Of a stretch of 64,000 nt of DNA, positions 57,896 to 64,000 are shown in pieces (the first letter of the stretch is position 1; each line of letters begins with the position of its first letter). The notes beneath the pieces are model-generated. The model did not search any database. It saw only the letters and a list, made by a program, of their open reading frames with translations, and was not told where the DNA came from. The stretch is from Paraflavitalea pollutisoli (GTDB lineage Bacteria > Bacteroidota > Bacteroidia > Chitinophagales > Chitinophagaceae): contig NZ_JARKMX010000004.1 in NCBI RefSeq assembly GCF_029360705.1, positions 558,001-622,000 on the forward strand. Reading direction: 5' to 3'. The translations under genes and the position numbers were made by a program.

Positions 57896-59644
57896 ATGGG
57901 CGATCTGCAAATCAAAAAAAGTGCAAAGCAGTATGACGCGGTAATTGTAGGTTCCGGAGCCGGCGGCGGCATGGCAGCTTATATCCTGGCCAATGCAGGA
58001 TTGAAAGTGTGCCTGGTAGAAGCAGGACCTATGTATGACCCAAGGACAAACGTTACCCAATTTAAGAATCCCTGGGAGTCGCCCCGTCGTGGTGCGAGCA
58101 CCAAGTACCGTCCATTTGGCGATTTTGATGCCTGCTACTGGGGCTGGGAGATCGATGGTGAGCCGTATACCAAGGAATCCGGTACGCAATGGGATTGGTG
58201 GCGCGCCCGTATGCTCGGTGGCCGTACCAACCACTGGGGCCGTATCTCGCTCCGTTTTGGACCCAAAGACTTCAAACGCAGAAGCATCGATGGTCTGGGT
58301 GAAAACTGGCCCATCGGTTATGATGATATCAAGCCTTTTTACGATCGCGTAGATAAAATGATCGGTGTGTTTGGTACCAATGAAGGCCTGGAAAATGATC
58401 CCGATGGATTCTTCCTGCCTCCCCCCAAGCCCCGTTTGCATGAATTGATGATCAAGAAAGCGGGCATCGCTTCCGGCGTACCCGTGATCCCTTCCCGCCT
58501 GTCGATCCTGACAAAAGCATTACCTGGCAATAAAGACCGTGGCGAGTGTATGTTCTGCGCCCAGTGCGGACGTGCCTGTTCGTACGCTTATGCGGATTTC
58601 TCTTCTTCTTCCGTATTGGTGAATCCTGCCCTCAAAACCGGCAACGTAGACCTCGTGGTGAATGCCATGGTGCGTGAAGTAATGACCGATCGCGAAGGAA
58701 AGGCAACCGGCGTATCTTATGTGAGCAAAGACGATATGAACGAATACCAGGTGAATGGCCGTGTGGTGATCCTCGCTGCCAGTGCCTGCGAAAGCGCCCG
58801 TATCCTGCTCAACTCCAAATCTCAACGTCACCCCAACGGCCTGGCCAACAGCAGCAATGTCGTAGGTAAATACCTGCACGACTCGACCGGTACTGCCATG
58901 GGTGGTGTATTGCCACAACTTTTTGGCCGCAAACGCTACAACGAAGACGGTGTAGGCGGTATGCACGTATATTCACCCTGGTGGGGCGACAACAAGAAGC
59001 TCGACTTCCCCCGCGGTTACCACATCGAGTATTGGGGTGGCATGGGCCAGCCAGCCTACGGTGTAGGTTGGGGTACCGAAGGCATGAACGGTAAATACAC
59101 CGTGAATGGCCAGAAGAAAGAAGCCGGTGGTTACGGTGCTTCGCTGAAAGAGGACGTTCGTTACTTCTACGGCGCCAGCGTGGGTATGGCCGGCCGTGGT
59201 GAAGCCCTCTCGCTCGAAAGCAACTACTGCGCGATCGATCCGAACGTTGTCGACAAATACGGTATTCCTGTATTGAAGTTCAATGTGAAGTGGTCCGAGC
59301 ATGAGATCAACCAGGCCAAGCACATGAAGGAAACCTTCCGCGAGATCATGCACAATATGGGCGCGATCATTACCTGGGGCGATGACGGTACCAAAGAGAA
59401 CAACTACGGTATCGATACACCCGGTAAGATCATTCACGAAGCAGGCACCATCCGGATGGGTGACGATTCCAAAAAGTCGGCACTCAACAAATGGAGCCAG
59501 GCGCATGATTGTCCGAACCTGTTCAATGTGGACGGTGGTCAGTTCGTATCACAAGCTGATAAGAACATCACCTGGACCATTCTTGCTTTATCGATGCGTG
59601 CGAGTGAGTACATCATCGATGAGATGAAGAAACAGAATCTCTAA
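57896..59644 (+). CDS. GMC-family FAD-dependent dehydrogenase, Fe-S type
   Basis: 582 residues. FAD-binding 'YDAVIVGSGAGGGMAAYILANAG' (GxGxxG, 18-25), 'ARMLGGRTNHWGRISLR', and the C-terminal active-site block 'HEAGTIRMGDD' (His) with 'NLFNVDGGQFVSQADKNITWTI'. In place of the Cys-x5-Cys-x3-Cys of the bacterial FAD-glucose-dehydrogenase type (3Fe-4S), it has Cys218-Met-Phe-Cys221-Ala-Gln-Cys224-Gly-Arg-Ala-Cys228, i.e. CxxCxxCxxxC. No signal peptide; it probably rides out through the Tat path with the subunit encoded next. Oxidises a sugar or alcohol; no cytochrome subunit gene follows. Confidence 0.9.
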   Translation: MGDLQIKKSAKQYDAVIVGSGAGGGMAAYILANAGLKVCLVEAGPMYDPRTNVTQFKNPWESPRRGASTKYRPFGDFDACYWGWEIDGEPYTKESGTQWDWWRARMLGGRTNHWGRISLRFGPKDFKRRSIDGLGENWPIGYDDIKPFYDRVDKMIGVFGTNEGLENDPDGFFLPPPKPRLHELMIKKAGIASGVPVIPSRLSILTKALPGNKDRGECMFCAQCGRACSYAYADFSSSSVLVNPALKTGNVDLVVNAMVREVMTDREGKATGVSYVSKDDMNEYQVNGRVVILAASACESARILLNSKSQRHPNGLANSSNVVGKYLHDSTGTAMGGVLPQLFGRKRYNEDGVGGMHVYSPWWGDNKKLDFPRGYHIEYWGGMGQPAYGVGWGTEGMNGKYTVNGQKKEAGGYGASLKEDVRYFYGASVGMAGRGEALSLESNYCAIDPNVVDKYGIPVLKFNVKWSEHEINQAKHMKETFREIMHNMGAIITWGDDGTKENNYGIDTPGKIIHEAGTIRMGDDSKKSALNKWSQAHDCPNLFNVDGGQFVSQADKNITWTILALSMRASEYIIDEMKKQNL

Positions 59645-59702
59645 ACCGCGTACCACGCTTTTGTCGTAACAATATTTAGGATCATCCATACAAACAACTA
59701 TT

Positions 59703-60368
59703 ATGGACAGGAGAAAATCCCTTAAAGCATTAGCCTTAGGAACCCTTTCTGCCGGTGTATTGCTCGAAGCCTGTGGCGACGGCGATAAAAAGGCAGCCGA
59801 TGATGCCGCGAAAGCTTCGCAGCCTGCCGGTACCATCGACCGTATGAAGGAAGAAGAGGCACACTATAAACAAGTTACTTCCAGCACCTTCTTTACCCCC
59901 GAAGAACTGGCCACCATCACCATCCTGGGCGATATCATCATCCCCAAGGACGATGTGAGCGGCAGTGCCTCCGATGCGAAAGTGCCCGAGTGGATCGAAT
60001 TCATTGTGAAGGATATGCCCGAGCACCAGGTGCCCATGCGTGGCGGCCTGCGCTGGCTCGATATGCAATGCCTGCGCCGTTACGAAAAGGCGTTCAAGGG
60101 TTGCACCCAGCAACAACAGATGGAAATGGTAGACGAGATCGCCTGGCCCGCCAAGGCCAAGCCTGAAATGGCGCAGGGCGTAGCGTTCTTCAACCTGATC
60201 CGTAACCTGACGGTGACTGGTTTCTATACCTCCGAGATCGGGGTAAAAGACATCGGCTACAAAGGCAACACCCCCAACAAATGGAATGGGGTGCCCGACG
60301 ATGTGCTGAAACAGTACAACCTCGCGTATACAGACAAGGAAAATAAGGAGTGCGCGAGCTACACCTAG
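59703..60368 (+). CDS. Gluconate 2-dehydrogenase subunit 3-type small subunit
   Basis: 221 residues. N-terminus 'MDRRKSLKALALGTLSAGVLLEAC' carries the twin Arg of a Tat signal plus a possible lipobox Cys24. The rest matches the gluconate 2-dehydrogenase subunit-3 family ('FTPEELATITILGDIIIPKDDVSGSASDAKVPEWIEFIVKDM', 'GLRWLDMQCLRRYEKAF'). In this family it is needed for export and FAD loading of the GMC subunit, which has no signal of its own; the two genes are 58 nt apart. A terminator at 60399 closes the unit. Confidence 0.88.
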   Translation: MDRRKSLKALALGTLSAGVLLEACGDGDKKAADDAAKASQPAGTIDRMKEEEAHYKQVTSSTFFTPEELATITILGDIIIPKDDVSGSASDAKVPEWIEFIVKDMPEHQVPMRGGLRWLDMQCLRRYEKAFKGCTQQQQMEMVDEIAWPAKAKPEMAQGVAFFNLIRNLTVTGFYTSEIGVKDIGYKGNTPNKWNGVPDDVLKQYNLAYTDKENKECASYT

Positions 60369-60398
60369 TCAGCGTACCTCTTTAACAAAATACTAAGG

Positions 60399-60436
60399 AG
60401 ATCCCGGCCTGCTGCTTTGCGCAGTTGCCGGGATCT
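60399..60436 (+). terminator. Terminator of the dehydrogenase operon
   Basis: Stem AGATCCCGGC / GCCGGGATCT (60399-60408 and 60427-60436) with an 18-base loop containing a weaker inner hairpin (CTGC...GCAG), then TTGTATTTT. Confidence 0.8.
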
Positions 60437-60480
60437 TTGTATTTTACCCCAACGCAACGCTTCAGAAAACCTGTACAGCC

Positions 60481-61056
60481 ATGATCATACCTATTGTTGC
60501 CTACGGCCATGATATCCTGCGGCAATCCTGCGCCGAAGTGCCCCCGGATCTTCCCGGTATCGATACCTTCATTGAAAATATGTGGCAAACGATGTACGTG
60601 GCCAGTGGCTGCGGATTGGCAGCACCACAGGTCGACAAACCCTGGCGATTGTTTATCGTAGACAGTGCGCAGACCTATAGCAAAATGGACCAGCGCGATC
60701 GCAAGCGTTATTTCGATACCCATGGGGGTATACAGGAAACTTTTATCAATGCCCGGATCACCAGCCGCTCGGCGACCACCTGGGTAGAGGAAGAAGGCTG
60801 CCTCAGCATTCCCTCCATCGAGGGTGCCGTAGAGCGTTCCTGGTCGGTCACCGTCGAGTACCTCGACCGCAATTTTACGCCACGGGAACAGACGTTCAGC
60901 GGTACCACCGCACGTATGATACAGCATGAATACGACCATACGGAAGGCATCCTGTACCTCGATTACCTCAAGCCACTGAAACGCACTTTGCTCAAGAGCA
61001 AATTGCAGAAGATCAGGGACGGCAAAGTGACCGTAAAATACCCCATGAAGTTCTAA
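60481..61056 (+). CDS. def: Peptide deformylase
   Basis: 191 residues with all three motifs of the metallo-enzyme that removes the formyl group from nascent proteins: 'GCGLAAPQV' (43-51, GxGxAAxQ), 'EEGCLSIP' (Cys107, metal ligand) and 'IQHEYDHTEGILYLD' (His149 and His153 as metal ligands, Glu150 catalytic). The usual Leu after HExxH's second His is Thr here (HEYDHT). Length normal for type I. Start ATG at 60481 with the terminator of the previous operon just upstream. A peptidase gene follows 23 nt later on the same strand. Confidence 0.95.
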   Translation: MIIPIVAYGHDILRQSCAEVPPDLPGIDTFIENMWQTMYVASGCGLAAPQVDKPWRLFIVDSAQTYSKMDQRDRKRYFDTHGGIQETFINARITSRSATTWVEEEGCLSIPSIEGAVERSWSVTVEYLDRNFTPREQTFSGTTARMIQHEYDHTEGILYLDYLKPLKRTLLKSKLQKIRDGKVTVKYPMKF

Positions 61057-61079
61057 CCCTTGACTCACACGCATCCCTT

Positions 61080-62009
61080 ATGCTGAAACATTTTTTACTG
61101 CTCTCTTCGCTGATTGTTGTGATGCAGGCTGCTACAGCCGGCCATACGGTCACCGACACGATGCTCGTGCGCCAGCACCTGGTCGCCTTGACAAAGCAAA
61201 ACGGCTACCGGAATTACGAGGATACACAAGCCCTCAACAAAACGGCCGGTTATATCCGGCAGGTATTGCTTCAACATGCTGATACGGTGTACGAACAGAC
61301 CTACCAGGTGGAAGGTCGTACGTACAGGAACGTGATTGCGTCCTTTGGCGTCAGGCATGCCAAACGCATCATCGTGGGCGCCCACTACGATGTATGTGGC
61401 AAGCAGGAGGGGGCCGATGACAATGCCAGTGGTGTGGCGGGGCTATTGGAATTGGCGCGCCAGTTCAAGGGCAGGCCGCTCCACAAACGGATCGACCTGG
61501 TGGCCTATACACTGGAAGAGCCTCCTTTCTTTCGTACCAAACAGATGGGAAGTTATGTGCACGCGCAATCGCTGAAATCCATGAAGGCCGATGTGGTGGG
61601 CATGATCAGCCTGGAAATGATCGGCTATTTCCGGGATGAGCCAGGTAGTCAGCAATATCCTCATCCCGCGCTGAAAGATCAGTATGGAGACAAAGGTGAT
61701 TTCATCTCACTGGTGCGACTGTCGCGCCAGGATGCTTTTGTGGATGGCTTTACGCAGCATTTCCAGGCTGCCAATACGATCCGCTCCGTTCCCTTTGCCG
61801 CTCCTGCGGCGGTGACCGGTGTCGATTATTCGGATCATATGAACTATTGGCAAATGGGCATTTCCGCTTTAATGATTACGGATACGTCTTTCTTTCGCAA
61901 TCATCATTATCACCAGGCAGGCGACAAACTGGAAACACTGGATATCACACGCCTGTCGAAGGTGGTAGATGGTGTATTGTCGGCCATGCTGGCCATGGCG
62001 ACTGGTTAA
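61080..62009 (+). CDS. M28-family zinc aminopeptidase-like protein
   Basis: 309 residues with signal peptide MLKHFLLLSSLIVVMQAATA. The M28 co-catalytic zinc site is visible: His102 and Asp104 in 'VGAHYDVCGKQEGADDNASGVAG', Asp114 (bridging), Glu in 'LVAYTLEEPPFF' and His in 'FFRNHHYHQAGDKL' (C-terminal). The usual 'HYDS' is HYDV. Cleaves N-terminal residues or processes small peptides in the periplasm. Close (23 nt) to def, so probably co-transcribed. Confidence 0.88.
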   Translation: MLKHFLLLSSLIVVMQAATAGHTVTDTMLVRQHLVALTKQNGYRNYEDTQALNKTAGYIRQVLLQHADTVYEQTYQVEGRTYRNVIASFGVRHAKRIIVGAHYDVCGKQEGADDNASGVAGLLELARQFKGRPLHKRIDLVAYTLEEPPFFRTKQMGSYVHAQSLKSMKADVVGMISLEMIGYFRDEPGSQQYPHPALKDQYGDKGDFISLVRLSRQDAFVDGFTQHFQAANTIRSVPFAAPAAVTGVDYSDHMNYWQMGISALMITDTSFFRNHHYHQAGDKLETLDITRLSKVVDGVLSAMLAMATG

Positions 62010-62055
62010 TTTTTAACATTTTTGACTTATACGTATGTTAATAATACCCGATGCA

Positions 62056-62087
62056 TTTTATCAAATAACCAATGCGTCGTACATTTG
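62056..62087 (+). promoter_or_regulatory. Promoter of the 62130 small exported protein
   Basis: TACATTTG at 62080-62087 fits TAnnTTTG exactly, and TTTT at 62056-62059 lies exactly 20 bp upstream as an imperfect -33. Predicted start near 62094. A near-palindrome GATGCATT / AATGCGTC brackets the -33 region, possibly an operator. Confidence 0.55.
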
Positions 62088-62129
62088 CACCGCAGAACAA
62101 AAGATCAGACGAAGTGTATATTATTGGTT

Positions 62130-62471
62130 ATGAAGAGAAGCTGGACTAAATATATCATTGGCTGTTTTTTGATCGTCGCGTTCCTGTTCAATGGAATTGT
62201 GCCGGATGTGATGATTCTGTCGGGACATGTCAACCAGCAACTGGTGGAAGAAACCATGACCGGGCAGGATAAAACAAAATCTGAACGCAATACGGAAGAG
62301 AAACAAGCCGATCCCCGTGCTGAAAACCTGCCAGACGCTCCTTCCACTTTTTATATTGATCCGGTGATGGCCTTCTTTTCGGCCGATCACATCATTCCCA
62401 GGAATATTTCCTTTACTGATGCCGTGTGCATTCCGGTACCTACTCCCCCGCCCGATATAACGATCCTGTAA
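62130..62471 (+). CDS. Small membrane-anchored protein
   Basis: ATG at 62130 (MKRSWTKYIIGCFLIVAFLFNGI) is chosen because a promoter box at 62080 rules out the earlier ATG at 62022. 113 residues: an N-terminal hydrophobic anchor (8-28), a polar Gln/Glu/Lys-rich middle (about 40-75) and a C-terminus with 'PVPTPPPDITIL'. Similar small proteins with a Pro-rich end occur in Bacteroidota without known function. Could be a periplasmic anchored peptide. Monocistronic. Confidence 0.6.
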   Translation: MKRSWTKYIIGCFLIVAFLFNGIVPDVMILSGHVNQQLVEETMTGQDKTKSERNTEEKQADPRAENLPDAPSTFYIDPVMAFFSADHIIPRNISFTDAVCIPVPTPPPDITIL

Positions 62472-62561
62472 TCGATCCGTCAGGAATTTGATCCGATTTG
62501 CTTTTTGCAGGTAGTAGTGATACTATCCTGGGGTTCTTTTTTTCAATATAAATAATACACA

Positions 62562-63011
62562 ATGCTTACTAAAAATCAATATATCGTAAAATCGTTTTTT
62601 ATTGCTCTTTTCATGTTGGTAACGGCCGTGTCGATAGCTCAGGAGAGCAAGGATGGTGTAGTGCAGAAGAAAGTGGGTACCATCGATCACCCCGTGCAAA
62701 GCCTGGAGAAACTGGAGCCCGGCGTATTTGAATATGATCAGCAGCAATCGAAAACCCTGCAATTGCCCCAGGGCAAGCGCTATGGTTTTACCGTAGCCGA
62801 AGTAGAAGCTGTTTTTCCGCAGCTGATCAAGCATACCACCCGCACCTATATGTATGGTAAGAACACCTATCGTACCGCCACAGTGAAAACGGTAGACATG
62901 GAAAGCCTGATCCCGTTATTGGTGGCCTCCATCAAAGAACAACAACAGGAGATCGAACAATTGAAAAAAGAGCTGCAGGAACTGAAGAAGCCTGTAGCGG
63001 CTGTTAAATAA
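62562..63011 (+). CDS. Exported protein with S74/endosialidase-chaperone-like tail
   Basis: 149 residues with signal peptide MLTKNQYIVKSFFIALFMLVTAVSIAQ. The C-terminal half 'YGFTVAEVEAVFPQLIKHTTRTYMYGKNTYRTATVKTVDMESLIPLLVASIKEQQQEIEQLKKEL' fits the intramolecular-chaperone (peptidase S74) pattern 'GFIAQEVE.VFPELV...Y..L.PLLI.AIKEQQ..I..L', including the coiled-coil helix. The usual catalytic Ser-Asp dyad cannot be located by eye. Probably periplasmic. Ends before the YchF upstream region, which has a 290-base gap. Confidence 0.65.
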   Translation: MLTKNQYIVKSFFIALFMLVTAVSIAQESKDGVVQKKVGTIDHPVQSLEKLEPGVFEYDQQQSKTLQLPQGKRYGFTVAEVEAVFPQLIKHTTRTYMYGKNTYRTATVKTVDMESLIPLLVASIKEQQQEIEQLKKELQELKKPVAAVK

Positions 63012-63301
63012 TAGCAGACGGTTGGCGAGACCACGAAGGTCTGCTTGTACGGGTCCCCCTTGTGCTGCTGCATCAGTACCTGGGGGCTCGTTATTTTAAG
63101 CCCATTCTGCCCGTCTTCCGAGGTGTCATTTCCCCGCGTCCAACCGGTTGCGGACCCGATTTTCAAAAATGGGGCTTATACATCCCACGAATTGACTGCC
63201 AAAGACTTATTTCATCACGCCAAATTCCGTGTTTCGGCGTATCTTTGCGCGCCTGAAAAGGGCGGTGGCAGGTTGCCACCATCAATGAAAACTAATCTAT
63301 T
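63012..63301. other. Region upstream of ychF
   Basis: 290 bases with no gene. AGCAGAC / GTCTGCT (near 63013-63045) forms a hairpin after the S74-like gene. A further hairpin around AACCGGTT near 63145 is possible. The ychF promoter is presumably in the last 100 bases; none fits well. Confidence 0.4.
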
Positions 63302-64000
63302 ATGGCTTTACAAGCAGGCATCGTAGGATTGCCGAATGTAGGAAAATCAACTTTGTTCAACGCTGTGAGCAACAGCGCCAAGGCGCAGGCCAGCAATTAC
63401 CGTTTCTGTACCATCGAGCCCAATGTTGGCCTGGTAGATGTACCGGATGCCCGCCTGAGTAAACTGGCCGAACTGGTAGTGCCCAACCGGGTAGTGCCTA
63501 CACAGATCGAGATCGTGGACATCGCCGGCCTGGTGCGTGGCGCCAGCAAAGGCGAAGGATTGGGCAACCAGTTCCTGGGTAATATCCGGGAAGTAGACGC
63601 CATCATCCACGTAATCCGTTGTTTCGAAGATGAGAATGTACTGCGTGACGAAGGCGCCATCAACCCTGTAAGTGATAAAGAGATCATCGATACCGAACTG
63701 CAACTGAAAGACCTCGATAGCGTAGACCGCAAGATCGGTCGCGTAGAGAAGGCTGCCCGTACGGATCCCAAGATGAAATTGGAACTCGACGTTCTGCAGC
63801 GTTGCAAAGCGCACCTGGAGCAAGGTAAAAGCATTCGTGGACTGAACCTGTCGAAAGAAGACAAGGCAGCCATCGCCGATATGTTCCTGCTGACTGAAAA
63901 GCCCGTGTTGTATGTAGCCAACGTAGATGAGCCTTCCATGCATACCGGCAACAAGTTTTCCGAAGCGCTGGCCAAGGCTGCCAAAGAAGAAGGCGCCGAG
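63302..64000 (+). CDS. ychF: YchF/OLA1-type GTPase, cut at the window end
   Basis: Open frame running to the right edge with 233 residues visible, MALQAGIVGLPNVGKSTLFN onward. P-loop 'GLPNVGKST' (9-17), 'VDIAGLVRGASKGEGLGNQFL' (G3, switch II) and 'VANVDE' (position of G4, NxxE specificity) match YchF, the conserved Obg-like GTPase family whose members prefer ATP. The TGS domain lies beyond the window. Involved in ribosome or stress response control in other bacteria. Start ATG at 63302 is the only sensible one. Confidence 0.93.
   Translation, partial: MALQAGIVGLPNVGKSTLFNAVSNSAKAQASNYRFCTIEPNVGLVDVPDARLSKLAELVVPNRVVPTQIEIVDIAGLVRGASKGEGLGNQFLGNIREVDAIIHVIRCFEDENVLRDEGAINPVSDKEIIDTELQLKDLDSVDRKIGRVEKAARTDPKMKLELDVLQRCKAHLEQGKSIRGLNLSKEDKAAIADMFLLTEKPVLYVANVDEPSMHTGNKFSEALAKAAKEEGAE

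Noticed and set aside
57752-58441. 229-codon minus-strand frame across the GMC start
   Set aside because: It runs across the N-terminal FAD motif of the GMC gene in antisense and carries no domain of its own.
63045-63326. 93-codon frame overlapping the ychF start
   Set aside because: It overlaps the ychF start in another frame and has no protein-like features.
1-64000. tRNA, rRNA, integrase, transposase or phage genes
   Set aside because: Both strands were read for cloverleaf-like patterns, DDE or tyrosine-recombinase motifs and phage structural proteins; nothing supportable was seen. A tRNAscan/ISfinder search would be decisive.

Overview
The window reads as chromosomal DNA of a Bacteroidota member, most likely family Chitinophagaceae. 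Reasons: many upstream regions carry the Bacteroidota -7 promoter box TAnnTTTG. Two TonB-dependent receptors begin with carboxypeptidase-regulatory-like domains. There is a BACON-domain lipoprotein, three LytS/LytTR two-component pairs, and several small families typical of this phylum (DUF4256, DUF4846). Base composition is about 50% GC in most genes. No tRNA, rRNA, CRISPR array, transposase or phage gene was found. The first gene (NHL repeats) and the last (YchF GTPase) run off the ends.

Layout. 0-5 kb: the NHL protein, then an ArsR-led operon (ArsR, AHSA1/SRPBCC, DoxX, DUF4256) and a lipoprotein. 5-20 kb: a TonB receptor, a conserved hypothetical protein, a BACON lipoprotein, a double retropepsin-like protease, a nitroreductase, a glycoside-hydrolase-like lipoprotein, a LytS/LytTR pair and a second TonB receptor. 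20-24.5 kb: an OmpR-type regulator with its HAMP kinase, a universal stress protein and an overlapping bestrophin-like channel. 24.5-26.7 kb: an AT-rich island with a ribbon-helix-helix/RAMA-like protein whose gene is packed with the pentamer TCTAA, two related membrane microproteins and tandem hairpins. 26.7-31.9 kb (minus strand): a TPR protein, gyrA and an exported SAM hydrolase. 32-38 kb: a flippase, a HEAT-like protein and a glycosyltransferase, then a CYTH protein, an NtrC-like regulator without DNA-binding domain and a DUF4846 lipoprotein. 38-47.7 kb: a microprotein, GH29 fucosidase, pdhB, a membrane acyltransferase, two tandem LytS/LytTR pairs, a Zn-ribbon protein and a short SSB. 48-64 kb: a large membrane-anchored protein, GNAT and thiolase, SRPBCC, an S41 protease, a His-rich membrane protein, a P-type ATPase, a GMC dehydrogenase with its Tat-type small subunit, peptide deformylase, an M28 peptidase and small exported proteins.

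Best candidate for something undescribed: 24,660-25,571. The encoded protein joins an N-terminal ribbon-helix-helix segment resembling the SeqA N-domain to a C-terminal RAMA-like (proposed modified-DNA reader) domain. Its promoter and linker region carry 20 copies of TCTAA on one strand, plus three on the other, in about 555 bases. Every Ser followed by Asn or Lys in that stretch uses TCT, while the one such Ser in the C-terminal domain uses AGC. Some copies are out of frame, inverted or outside the gene. This suggests selection on DNA sequence, perhaps a self-encoded binding array. The related octamer TTTCTAAT also lies in four other intergenic regions. This is inference and untested.

Other items to check: an extra cysteine giving CxxCxxCxxxC in the GMC dehydrogenase, the GSFTSA loop and missing HTH in the NtrC-like regulator, a LacI-type palindrome before ssb, and five membrane microproteins of 29-59 residues.
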